This document shows, in pieces, positions 16,367 to 24,177 of a stretch of 64,000 bases of DNA. The stretch spans positions 1,372,001 through 1,436,000 of the forward strand of contig NZ_LT985980.1 of the NCBI RefSeq assembly GCF_900291985.1. The letters run 5' to 3'. The position numbers and the translations under genes were made by a program. Below the pieces are notes generated by a model. The model searched no databases. It was not told where the DNA came from and saw only the letters and a program-made list of their open reading frames with translations. Source of the stretch: Lysinibacillus timonensis (GTDB lineage Bacteria; Bacillota; Bacilli; Bacillales_A; Planococcaceae). Numbering within the stretch: position 1 is the first letter of the stretch; the number at the start of each line of letters is the position of its first letter.

Positions 16367-17941
16367 AGACTGTAGACAAACTCGAAATTTCGAGTTTGCC
16401 TACAGTCTTTTTTCTTTTAAAATAGACTTATAAGAAGTAGAAACTACTAGAGGTGATAGATATGATGACGAAAAACCACAATCATGAACGTGATCAAATT
16501 GAGATGATAACTATTGATCAACTTGTGCCTCAAGACCATCTGGTCAGAAAACTTGAAGCGGCGATTGATTTTTCTTTCATCTATCCACTAGTGGAACCAT
16601 TGTACTCTACATTAGGTCGACCTAGTGTCGACCCAGTTGTATTAATAAAGATGACTTTTGTTCAATATGTATTTGGAATCCGTTCAATGCGTCAAACAAT
16701 AAAAGAAATTGAAACAAATATGGCTTATCGTTGGTTTCTAGGATTTGGATTTCATTCAGAAGTACCTCACTTTTCTACCTTCGGTAAAAATTATGAACGT
16801 CGTTTTCAAGATACTGATATTTTTGAACAGATTTTCTATCACATACTTAAAGAAATTGCTGATAAAGGTTTACTAAGTGCTGACCATGTTTTCATTGATT
16901 CAACTCATGTCAAAGCGAGTGCGAATAAACGTAAATTTGAAAAGAAAATGGTACGTAAAGAGACTCGTGCATATGAAGCTAAACTTCAAGAAGAATTAAA
17001 TCAAGATAGAATTAATCGTGGAAAGAAACCATTTTCACCAGATAAATTTGAAAAAGAAGAGATGAAGGAGATTAAAGAAAGTACAACAGACCCTGAAAGT
17101 GGCTACTATGTAAAAGATGAAAGGACTAAGCAGTTTGCTTACTCATTTCATGCAGCGGCAGATCGATATGGGTTTATACTCGGAACTATTGTGACACCTG
17201 GTAATGTTCATGATAGTCATATGCTTCAGCCACTTGTTGAAAAGGTAATGGAAAAAGTAAAAAAGCCACTTGCTGTTGCTGCCGATGCTGCTTATAAAAC
17301 GCCTGCGATAACTAAATTCTTATTCGACCAAGATATTCAACCTGTACTTCCGTATACACGTCCCAAAACTAAGGACGGATTTTTACGCAAACATGATTAT
17401 GTATATGATGAGTACTATGACTCCTATCTTTGCCCTGAAGGGCAAGAACTTAAATACTCAACTACGACCAAAGAAGGTAAACGCCAATATAAATCAAACC
17501 CAACTCAATGTGCAACTTGTCCTTTACTTGCCCAATGTACTAATAGTAAGGATCATCGAAAAGTAATTGAACGACATATTTGGGAACATCATGTAGAGGA
17601 AGCGGATCATCTTCGTCATCAAAACGATATTAAACAAATATATGCGAGACGTAAAGAAACGATTGAACGTGTCTTTGCAGATGCAAAAGAAAAGCATGGT
17701 ATGCGATGGACAACCCTACGGGGAATTAAAAAATTGTCTATGCAGGCGATGCTAACTTTTGCTGCCATGAATTTAAAGAAGCTTGCCAATTGGACATGGC
17801 AAGCACCAAAAATCGTCTGAAATTGAAGTACTCGTAGAGTACTTTGGCTATAAAAAAGGTTGTAAAATACCTAACTAACTTTTAAAAATACGAAAGGCTT
17901 ACAGAATGGTCTCATTCTGTAAGCCTTTTGTCGACAATCTG
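16367..17941 (+). mobile_element. IS1182-family insertion sequence
   Basis: About 1.57 kb. Inverted termini: AGACTGTAGACAAA from 16367 and, reversed from the right end, AGATTGTCGACAAA. Immediately inside each end is a strong hairpin (16367-16406, followed by TTTTTT; and 17896-17926, GGCTTACAGAATG with CATTCTGTAAGCC), which would block read-through. The 27-bp flanks at 16340-16366 and 17942-17968 are identical and palindromic. One transposase gene fills the interior. Confidence 0.85.
16462..17820 (+). CDS. IS1182-family transposase
   Basis: 452 residues from ATG 16462 (AGAGGTG upstream; a GTG at 16453 is also open). N-terminal DUF772-like region (VEPLYSTLGRPSVDPVVLIKM) and DDE domain with FIDSTHVKASANK (first Asp), AVAADAAYKTP (second Asp) and IERVFADAKEKHGMRWTT (Glu). 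A Cys cluster CATCPLLAQC gives a zinc-binding insert typical of the family. The frame is uninterrupted, so the element may be active. Confidence 0.92.
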   Translation: MMTKNHNHERDQIEMITIDQLVPQDHLVRKLEAAIDFSFIYPLVEPLYSTLGRPSVDPVVLIKMTFVQYVFGIRSMRQTIKEIETNMAYRWFLGFGFHSEVPHFSTFGKNYERRFQDTDIFEQIFYHILKEIADKGLLSADHVFIDSTHVKASANKRKFEKKMVRKETRAYEAKLQEELNQDRINRGKKPFSPDKFEKEEMKEIKESTTDPESGYYVKDERTKQFAYSFHAAADRYGFILGTIVTPGNVHDSHMLQPLVEKVMEKVKKPLAVAADAAYKTPAITKFLFDQDIQPVLPYTRPKTKDGFLRKHDYVYDEYYDSYLCPEGQELKYSTTTKEGKRQYKSNPTQCATCPLLAQCTNSKDHRKVIERHIWEHHVEEADHLRHQNDIKQIYARRKETIERVFADAKEKHGMRWTTLRGIKKLSMQAMLTFAAMNLKKLANWTWQAPKIV

Positions 17942-17968
17942 AAGAAACCAAATTAATTTGGTTTCTTC
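17942..17968 (-). terminator. Right copy of palindromic duplication; terminator stem for the VanX-like gene
   Basis: Same 27-bp palindrome as 16340-16366. After IS insertion this copy keeps the stem 12 bp behind the stop at 17980, but its natural T-run is now at the far end of the IS; the IS right-end hairpin may replace it. Confidence 0.75.
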
Positions 17969-17979
17969 CGTCATGTTAA

Positions 17980-19206
17980 CTAATTTTCTTCTTGCAAATC
18001 GCTTTGTGTAGAAGGTATTTCACTATAGATTTCCGTTAAAATATACCCTCCATTGCTACTATTGTCCTTCACTTCATTGAACGCATCTAAATCATTAAAA
18101 TGCCACCATTCAGAAGCCAAAGGTGTGAGTCCTGCTTTTGTATTGTAAGTTTGCAGATTGATGGCTGCTTCGTTCATTTTCTCAGCTAATTGTACATGTT
18201 TCCAAGCAGTTGGAGAAGTTGATGAGACCGGTGTTTGGAATGTAGCGGAAGCTAAGCTTAGTTCATGCATTGCTGTAGGCATTGTATACTCTGTATAATC
18301 AGTAATTTCAATACCAGCATAATCTCCAATCACAATCTCCTCTTTTGAGTGAACTTTTGCTAAACTTACATCGATCGCATACCCAACTTGATGATTGGAG
18401 ACGCTTGTGGCAATAAACCAATTGATCGACCAGGGTGATGTACTGATCCCTGCAGCAACCTCGAAATCGACCGTAGCTAATTTCGTTAATTCATTGACAA
18501 TTGCTTGTTGTGTTGAATAAGGACGATACCCCTCGTAGATGACCAATGAGTTCCCATCTTCTAGGGCGTATGCTTGAGCAAGATGGATCTTTTTAGACAT
18601 GGAATATAAAACCGGAACAATGAATTCTTCTTTCCCGAGTCGCTTATTGAACGTTTTACCTTGGTAAAGTGTTTCTCCTGTAATATTTGGTATTGATTTA
18701 CCTGAAGAAACATACTTGGCAGAATAAGTATTTGTATTATTATAAATAATAGATGGAATTACATCGGGTAAATTGATAAAGCAATACTTGTGCAGTACCC
18801 ATCCAGTTAAATCTTCATTTTGTATGAACCACCAGTCGCCATCCTCTTGCAGAATCTCGAATGCTGTACCTGCTTCAAGTAGTTGAACTGTTTTTGAATC
18901 TTTACTTGCAGCGTCCTTTAACTCTAACTGAACGGAAGTAAATCCTGTTGCACCGATGACTGGCAATTCCAGATCTCCTTCGTAAGGCTTTGGTTCAGGA
19001 GCGGAATCTTGTTCAATAGGCTCGGGTAGCTCAAACGTTTCTTGAGGATCTGCTGATACACTTTTTAAATCTTCCGTATCGGAATCTACAGTATCCACTT
19101 CGTCATTAGAACTTGAACTTGAATTTGAACAGGCAGATAGTAATAAAAGCAATGCCAACAGAAGTGGAAATAATAGAGTATTTTTTTGATTAAATAATCT
19201 TGTCAT
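17980..19206 (-). CDS. VanX-like D-Ala-D-Ala dipeptidase lipoprotein with SH3-type domain
   Basis: 408 residues. Lipobox LLSAC (Cys26), then a Ser/Asp/Glu-rich linker. An SH3_3-like segment (about 83-145) has VQLLEAGTAFEILQEDGDWWFI and GWVLHK. A peptidase M15 domain follows, with GYRPYSTQQ (Arg228), SNHQVGYAIDV (zinc ligands His272 and Asp279) and ASEWWHF (Glu366, His369): the SxHxxGxAxD and ExxH signatures of VanX/DdpX. It should act outside the membrane on D-Ala-D-Ala-containing wall peptides, guided by the SH3 domain. The TraX-like gene lies 13 bp upstream, suggesting an operon. Vancomycin resistance is not implied, since no VanH/VanA ligase is present. Confidence 0.83.
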   Translation of the reverse strand: MTRLFNQKNTLLFPLLLALLLLLSACSNSSSSSNDEVDTVDSDTEDLKSVSADPQETFELPEPIEQDSAPEPKPYEGDLELPVIGATGFTSVQLELKDAASKDSKTVQLLEAGTAFEILQEDGDWWFIQNEDLTGWVLHKYCFINLPDVIPSIIYNNTNTYSAKYVSSGKSIPNITGETLYQGKTFNKRLGKEEFIVPVLYSMSKKIHLAQAYALEDGNSLVIYEGYRPYSTQQAIVNELTKLATVDFEVAAGISTSPWSINWFIATSVSNHQVGYAIDVSLAKVHSKEEIVIGDYAGIEITDYTEYTMPTAMHELSLASATFQTPVSSTSPTAWKHVQLAEKMNEAAINLQTYNTKAGLTPLASEWWHFNDLDAFNEVKDNSSNGGYILTEIYSEIPSTQSDLQEEN

Positions 19207-19219
19207 ATATCCTCCTCCG

Positions 19220-19939
19220 TTATGCGTTAATTATTATATAAATATAATATAATAATAATAGATGGAACGGATAAAAGATATAGAATCCCCACTTTAAAAA
19301 TTTGGATTTTCTACCTTGTTTTCCTTTGTACAGTAATAATAACGGAACAGCTAAAAACATTCCTAGTTGATTTAACCACAACCAACCATAATCATATACT
19401 GAATGGACAACATGGAGGAAAATGCCTATAACCGCAAAGCTAAGCAATTGCTTCCCTATATCTCCCCTAAATATCCCAAAGAACACAATCCATAATACGC
19501 CAATATAATACCAATCAGCAGGAACAGCAAGTATGCAACATACAATCACTGCAAGTACTTTTAAGTAAAGTGGATTTTTGTTGTTTTTCACCACCGCTAA
19601 TGCGACTAACCCTAAAGTTAAGGACCAAAAAACACTCGTTCCTCTCCACCATGTGATATCAAAATAAAGGACATATGGAAAATGTGAAATAACAGAAAAA
19701 ATCAGTAACCTTTTAATGTATTTATGGACATTCGATGTATAAAAGAATCCCTCGGCAATTAAATAACACATAATCGGTGCTACAACTCTGCCAGGTATGC
19801 GAGACAGAGCGCCCTCTAAACTACTTTGGTCTAGAAACATTGCAAATAGGTGATCAAAAAACATGAGAATAATCGCAATATATTTCAACTGAGTGGAAGT
19901 CATTTCTCTTTGTAACATATTTGTGTTTGTAAGCAGCAT
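19220..19939 (-). CDS. TraX family membrane acyltransferase-like protein
   Basis: 239 residues with about seven membrane helices. The TraX family pattern is visible: STQLKYIAIILMFFDHLFAMF (conserved Asp-His) and GRVVAPIMCYLIAEGFFYTSN near the N-terminus, ending in FYPFHLLLLYYIY with conserved Tyr-Pro-x-His. TraX acetylates F-pilin in plasmid biology; Firmicute homologues are chromosomal and probably O- or N-acylate surface components. It is operonic with the D,D-dipeptidase, pointing to a cell-wall role. Confidence 0.83.
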   Translation of the reverse strand: MLLTNTNMLQREMTSTQLKYIAIILMFFDHLFAMFLDQSSLEGALSRIPGRVVAPIMCYLIAEGFFYTSNVHKYIKRLLIFSVISHFPYVLYFDITWWRGTSVFWSLTLGLVALAVVKNNKNPLYLKVLAVIVCCILAVPADWYYIGVLWIVFFGIFRGDIGKQLLSFAVIGIFLHVVHSVYDYGWLWLNQLGMFLAVPLLLLYKGKQGRKSKFLKWGFYIFYPFHLLLLYYIYIIINA

Positions 19940-20080
19940 CTAAATCTCCCTAACAGTACGTTCAATATTTTTTCAGAAACCCGTTAAACTTTTTATTAGT
20001 GTTACCTCATTTGTAAAAGTCTAAAAAGTTATAATGAAAAAATATTTACACTACTCACTTCAAAAAATCTCCAACACAAA

Positions 20081-20112
20081 AATGCGCAAATCCATATAGT
20101 GGAATTGCGCCA
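20081..20112 (-). terminator. Terminator of the MerR gene
   Basis: GCGCAATTCCA and TGGATTTGCGC on the minus strand form an 11-bp stem with a 5-nt loop, followed by ATTTTTGTGTT. Confidence 0.75.
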
Positions 20113-20129
20113 GAATGAAAAATTATTTA

Positions 20130-20915
20130 TTACTGTTTTTCGTACCATTTGTGAGCTACTTTACTTTTAATGAATTCTTCAATAACCTGTTCCATAAACG
20201 TCTCTTCTTCTTTGTTAAAAGCGTTTGGGAATAAATAAGGGTTCGGCTCTTCAAAAGAACCATCATGATCCAAAAGCTGTTTCTGCACTTCTTCGTCTAA
20301 ATGGGGTTCGACGACAGTCTTCATAACCGACACCATCGCTTCGGTATGTTTAAGCACTTCAGGATCATCAGGTGTTTTTCCTTCTTGAATTAGTCGCTTC
20401 ATTTTACTCGTCCACGTGGCCATTTCCGTTTCGATTTCAGGTTGCACCGTGACCGAGTGTAACTTATTCAACACCGAATCGGACTCATGCTCATGTACCC
20501 AGCGATTTCGTGCCTCTTCATTTTTCAACGCATGAATGAGTACAAGTATCGAATCATAATCAACGATTTCTGATCCTGAAACAGTACTTTGAACGAGGGC
20601 AATAGCTTGTAAAACCTTCTCAATTTGTTGCCGTTTTTCCTCCAGCATTTTTGCCTGAGTGACCAATGTCTTCGAAAAATCCTGCTCAGGTTGCTTCAAA
20701 TATTCAGAGATTTCCTCCAGTGACAAATCCAAAAATTTTAGTACTAATATTTCCTGTAGTTGCCTAATCGATTGGTTGTTATACTTCCGGTGTCCATATT
20801 CCGTGTATTCCGAAGGTTTCAATAGCCCAATCTGATCATAATGTCTAAGCGTGCGTTCCGTAATTCCTGTCAGTTTTGCAAATTCACCAATAGAGTATTT
20901 TTTCTCCACTGTCAT
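20130..20915 (-). CDS. MerR family regulator with C-terminal TipAS-like domain
   Basis: 261 residues. The MerR winged helix is at 8-75 (YSIGEFAKLTGITERTLRHYDQ, then GHRKYN), with a dimerisation coiled coil to about 120. The C-terminal 140 residues are helical and end FIKSKVAHKWYEKQ, similar to drug-sensing TipAS-type effector domains. It probably activates its own promoter, which has the 19-bp spacer characteristic of this family. No target gene other than itself is adjacent. Confidence 0.87.
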   Translation of the reverse strand: MTVEKKYSIGEFAKLTGITERTLRHYDQIGLLKPSEYTEYGHRKYNNQSIRQLQEILVLKFLDLSLEEISEYLKQPEQDFSKTLVTQAKMLEEKRQQIEKVLQAIALVQSTVSGSEIVDYDSILVLIHALKNEEARNRWVHEHESDSVLNKLHSVTVQPEIETEMATWTSKMKRLIQEGKTPDDPEVLKHTEAMVSVMKTVVEPHLDEEVQKQLLDHDGSFEEPNPYLFPNAFNKEEETFMEQVIEEFIKSKVAHKWYEKQ

Positions 20916-20936
20916 TTTTCACTCCCTTTCATTTTG

Positions 20937-20967
20937 ACTATATCACCTGACGTAACGTCAATAGCAA
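20937..20967 (-). promoter_or_regulatory. MerR-type promoter with 19-bp spacer and palindromic operator
   Basis: On the minus strand -35 TTGCTA (20967-20962) and -10 TATAGT (20942-20937) are separated by exactly 19 bp, and the spacer contains the palindrome TGACGTTACGTCA (20960-20948). This over-long spacer with an internal dyad is the hallmark of MerR-activated promoters, here directly before the MerR gene. Confidence 0.75.
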
Positions 20968-20990
20968 GGGGGTATTTTAATATCTTTCTT

Positions 20991-21158
20991 TTATGTAGAA
21001 AGACACTCAAAATTCCAGTTCAATCCAACTAAATTATCGTGTCTCCTAATAAATTGATATGGAAGAGTATATTTACTGTTTCCTATTGCAAGTAATTCGC
21101 TTTTCACATAAGAAAATCGATTTCCTATTTGAAAACGGTCATCCTGATGTACGAACAA
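20991..21158 (-). pseudogene. Possible short gene or remnant
   Basis: A minus-strand frame from a TTG at 21158 codes 55 residues (...DDRFQIGNRFSYVKSELLAIG...NLVGLNWNFECLST). Composition is protein-like rather than random, but there is no ATG and no clear ribosome site, and a stop lies just upstream. I read it as the tail of a decayed gene. The rest of 20968-21306 shows nothing I can support. Confidence 0.3.
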
Positions 21159-21306
21159 CTTTCATCTCATTTTGTAAGTAAAGGAGGTTACCAATTCACC
21201 TTTAGAACATTCCATTGAAACTTTCTGAATCGAGTAAGTGACACCACCAAAACTTTATACTAAAAGCTTAGACGTTCTTGAATATTCTATAAAGCTTTCG
21301 TAAAAT

Positions 21307-21777
21307 CTATTTATTTTTAATTAACTCCTCTATTAGTATTCCATTAATCTTTAGTCCACTAATATCACAATCTATCAACTCCATATTTGATAAATTACAA
21401 TTTATCAATTGCCCTCTTGATAAATCACAATTTTGAAAGCTGGTAGGCTTATATTCACCATTGCGATCAAAATTCCCATCTCCTTCTACTGGAAAAACTA
21501 CGTTATGAAATTCTGTGCCAAATAAATGGACATGATCAATTATTGCATTACTAAAGTTTGCGTGTTGAATTCCTATCCCAGATAGATTAGCGTTTGATAG
21601 TTTACTTCCACCCATATTTACATCATTCATTACTATTTTACTCAAATTGACGTTAGTAAGCTTTGAATTTGCCAAAATAACATTGTCAATTTCCAATCCC
21701 TCTGCCTTAACTTCTTGCCACTTTGAGCCAGAAATATCTGACCCTCTTAAATCTATTTTTTCAACTTTTAGTCCCAT
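21307..21777 (-). CDS. Pentapeptide-repeat protein
   Basis: 156 residues almost entirely of A(N/D)LxN-type pentapeptides: KIDLRGSDISGSKW, ANSKLTNVNLSKIVMNDVNMGGSKLSNANLSG, then a non-repeat insert PVEGDGNFDRNGEYKP and NCDLSRGQLINCNLSNMELIDCDISG. Such repeats fold as a right-handed quadrilateral beta-helix. Some relatives (Qnr, MfpA) mimic DNA and protect gyrase; most have no known role. No signal peptide. Single gene. Confidence 0.85.
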   Translation of the reverse strand: MGLKVEKIDLRGSDISGSKWQEVKAEGLEIDNVILANSKLTNVNLSKIVMNDVNMGGSKLSNANLSGIGIQHANFSNAIIDHVHLFGTEFHNVVFPVEGDGNFDRNGEYKPTSFQNCDLSRGQLINCNLSNMELIDCDISGLKINGILIEELIKNK

Positions 21778-22346
21778 TAATTCATCTCCAATATTTTATT
21801 ATGAATATGAATGATATTCTGTCTACTTCATTCATTATCCTTCCTCTAATTTTGATTATGAATTTTTATAAACTCTTATTCTATGCGTATTAGTACTTAG
21901 TACCATTGCTCTTTAATAGCTACAAATATTTTGTAACTTTCTTTTATCTAATATATTGTAAAACTTTATTCTTTTATAAGTTTAGTAAAGTCATGTTATT
22001 TAATATGATTAGCATTAATAGATACTACCTTATTGATCTTTATCTGCATTATCTATCCCCTTTTGTTTAATAGTTCTTCTCCAATTTAAAAATAAACCTT
22101 AGCCATTAAATCGAGATTCATCTCGATAATAGGTTCTTATTTTTTTCTTCTTTTATTTCTTCTTTTTATATGACACATTTTTGTCGTCCACCTGAATATC
22201 AAACTGACAGCTGGGTGGTGTAGCGTTAATCTTGTTGGTAATGACATTTTGTCTTTGAAAGGCATGATGAGGATTTTTACGAGACACTCCGACTGAAGAT
22301 AGGCTTTGATATTTTTGGCAGTTTCCAACACTGTTAACTCATGTCT
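21778..22346. other. AT-rich intergenic region
   Basis: No supported gene. The minus-strand frame 22331-22137 (64 residues, ending in a Lys/Arg-rich stretch) has no ribosome site, and a second minus frame over the same bases reads protein-like (INATPPSCQFDIQVDDKN). This suggests old decayed coding sequence of unknown origin. Confidence 0.3.
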
Positions 22347-22448
22347 TTAAGAATATAAAAAGGAATAGTTTAATTTTTGATGAAGTATCACAGCTAGAAT
22401 TAGTATCAATAGAATAATTTGCTCAAGTATTCGTAACTCGTTTTTCAT
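22347..22448 (-). CDS. Possible 33-residue single-helix membrane peptide
   Basis: ATG at 22448 gives a peptide starting MKNELRILEQ followed by a strongly hydrophobic helix (IILLILILAVIL) and a short polar tail. AAAGGAG lies about 11 bp upstream, slightly far; a nearer out-of-frame ATG also exists. Could be a small regulatory or toxin-like membrane peptide, or chance. Confidence 0.3.
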   Translation of the reverse strand: MKNELRILEQIILLILILAVILHQKLNYSFLYS

Positions 22449-22607
22449 TGTTCATGGCACTCCTTTTTTCGCATCATTACAATTTATAATGTCCACTTGG
22501 AATAAAGATTCGTCTGAAAGGTCCCTTCAGTCCTAATATAGCTTTCAGAACTAGAAAAGGAGACATGGATATAATAAAAAATTTAGATTGATTTCATTTT
22601 TGGATAA

Positions 22608-22651
22608 ATAAAAAATGCTTAATAGAACCTTTAAAGGGTCAATTAAGCATT
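22608..22651 (-). terminator. Minus-strand terminator-like hairpin
   Basis: AATGCTTAAT (22614-22623) and ATTAAGCATT (22642-22651) form the stem, with an inner ACCTTTAAAGGGT. On the minus strand it is followed by TTTTTTATTT. The nearest upstream minus-strand gene is galM, about 490 bp away across the antitoxin locus, so it may be the galM operon terminator displaced by a TA insertion. Confidence 0.5.
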
Positions 22652-22873
22652 CATACTTTATTGATCATAGATTTCTTTGGAATTGCTTTAAAATTACAAA
22701 AGTTAAATTCTTAATACAACATCCATCCCTTAATTCCGCACTTCATTATGATGTTTTAGGAAATTTAATTCTCAAACCATTTATATTAAATATTGTTATA
22801 TGACCGAAGAATTAAATATATGGTTACTTTCCTTAAAAAATCATATAATTAAATGGCGAAGGGAGCGAATACA

Positions 22874-23050
22874 ATGAAAAAAATTAAATTATATTCTCCT
22901 GAATTTGAACGGGTATTAAAAAATCTACAGCTCGAAAATCTATCTTTATCACCTGAACTCAAAGAAAAGGTAATAGAAATTGTAAACTCAGGCATTCAAA
23001 TCTCTCCAGATACTATTAAGGAAGCATTGGATCATGGGAAAATACAATGA
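22874..23050 (+). CDS. Fic-associated antitoxin (solo copy)
   Basis: 58 residues from ATG 22874, with AAGGGAG 8 bp upstream. The sequence aligns along its whole length with the 57-residue antitoxin at 59406-59579: shared KNLxLEN, P, IE(I/V)VNSGxxI(S/T)P and L(D/N)xGKI. Such proteins precede Fic toxins and block their AMP-transferase activity. Here the next gene is a Fic protein that is cut off after about 35 residues, so this antitoxin has lost its local toxin. The 3' end overlaps the fic ATG by 17 bp, as in the complete pair. Confidence 0.65.
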   Translation: MKKIKLYSPEFERVLKNLQLENLSLSPELKEKVIEIVNSGIQISPDTIKEALDHGKIQ

Positions 23051-23144
23051 TTCACTGAACGATAATTATTTATTGGCGACAAATCTATTAGGAATGATGG
23101 ATTATAAAAGCCTTGAAGAAGCTGAAGCCTTTATACTCCCTCTA
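23034..23144 (+). pseudogene. Truncated fic toxin gene
   Basis: From ATG 23034 the frame reads MGKYNDSLNDNYLLATNLLG and then MDYKSLEEAEAFIL, matching the start of the intact Fic protein at 59419 (MGKYN, LL, LEExExxAFF). Homology ends near 23135, within a few bases of the galM stop at 23142, and the frame then runs into antisense galM. The catalytic HPFxEGNGR region is missing, so no toxin can be made. Confidence 0.6.
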
Positions 23145-24176
23145 TCTAACCTCAAATTTATACCTAGTTGTTTTTGAATATCGCGCGCCTTTTTCTAAGA
23201 GCGAGCTTGGGTAGTGAGGGTATTTGCTACTATTCGGGACATTTTGTTCCTCTAAACAAATCCCTAAGAAGTTTTGTGCTATAGCTTCCTTAAAGGAATA
23301 ACCAGAACCGATTTTGTTACCTGTATAAACGACGACAGCAGGCTCCTGGGTTACAACAGTGAGCTGACGCCCGCTTTTCTCATCAGCCAATACAATCACG
23401 CCTTCTTCGAGTAAAAACGGGTGGTCTAAACCGCCACTTGCTAAGTTCACCTGTTCCTCAGTAGCACCAATTACTCCCGATAATGCTTTTCCTTGCGTAA
23501 AGTCAAATACCGTACCTGTGACGTCCAATGGCTTGCCTAGTGGTAAACCTTCTTCATTAATGGGAATATAGCGTTGCGCATTCATTTTCAACGTATGGGC
23601 ATGGATCGTTTCCTTTAAATTGCCTGATAAATTGAAATAACTATGATTCGTCATATTCAGCAGCGTATTCTCACTGCTAACCCCACTATAGTTTACGACC
23701 ATCTCATTCGTTTCCAGCAACGAAAAGCATACCTCTAGTTGTAACTCACCTGGAAATTCCTCATCATACGTTAAAGAATATTTCGTCGTTAAACGATCCT
23801 CTTCCTGAAACGTTTGGACATCCCAAAATTTCGCATGGAAACCCGCACTACCCCCATGTAACAGATGCTTCCCTTCGTTTGGCGTTACATGAAGTGACTG
23901 CCCATTTATGACCAATTCACTATTTTCAAGTCGTCCAGCAAATGGGCCAATCGTTGAGCCGAAAAATTGCGTCTGTGTCACATAATCCTCCACTCGTCCA
24001 AAGCTACATACCACATTTTCGACTAACCCATCACGATTTGGCACCGCAATTTCTGTAATGGTTGCACCATATGTACAACTAGCAAAACGCATCCCACTCC
24101 CATTGTGCATAACCGTCTGTATAACGTCCTGTCCATTTACTTGACCGAATCGCTTTTGTGTAATTGCTCTTTCCAT
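23142..24176 (-). CDS. galM: Aldose 1-epimerase
   Basis: 344 residues. Interconverts alpha and beta anomers of aldoses in the cytoplasm. Catalytic His178 in MTNHSYFNLSG and the Glu in GICLEEQNVPNS, with conserved NRxG, GxxxGPFAGR (about 74-82) and LLHGGxxGFHxxxW. It is the last gene of the xyl operon and starts 1 bp after the oxidoreductase stop, so it likely supplies alpha-xylopyranose to XylA. The ATG is in context and the length is normal. Confidence 0.9.
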   Translation of the reverse strand: MERAITQKRFGQVNGQDVIQTVMHNGSGMRFASCTYGATITEIAVPNRDGLVENVVCSFGRVEDYVTQTQFFGSTIGPFAGRLENSELVINGQSLHVTPNEGKHLLHGGSAGFHAKFWDVQTFQEEDRLTTKYSLTYDEEFPGELQLEVCFSLLETNEMVVNYSGVSSENTLLNMTNHSYFNLSGNLKETIHAHTLKMNAQRYIPINEEGLPLGKPLDVTGTVFDFTQGKALSGVIGATEEQVNLASGGLDHPFLLEEGVIVLADEKSGRQLTVVTQEPAVVVYTGNKIGSGYSFKEAIAQNFLGICLEEQNVPNSSKYPHYPSSLLEKGARYSKTTRYKFEVR

Positions 24177-24177
24177 A

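Noticed and set aside
17980-19206. Vancomycin-resistance cluster with the VanRS-like genes
   Set aside because: The VanX-like protein is an exported lipoprotein 11 kb away from the two-component genes, and no VanH or D-Ala-D-Lac ligase is present.
22615-22803. 62-residue plus-strand frame
   Set aside because: Begins inside a terminator hairpin and shows no protein-like pattern or ribosome site.
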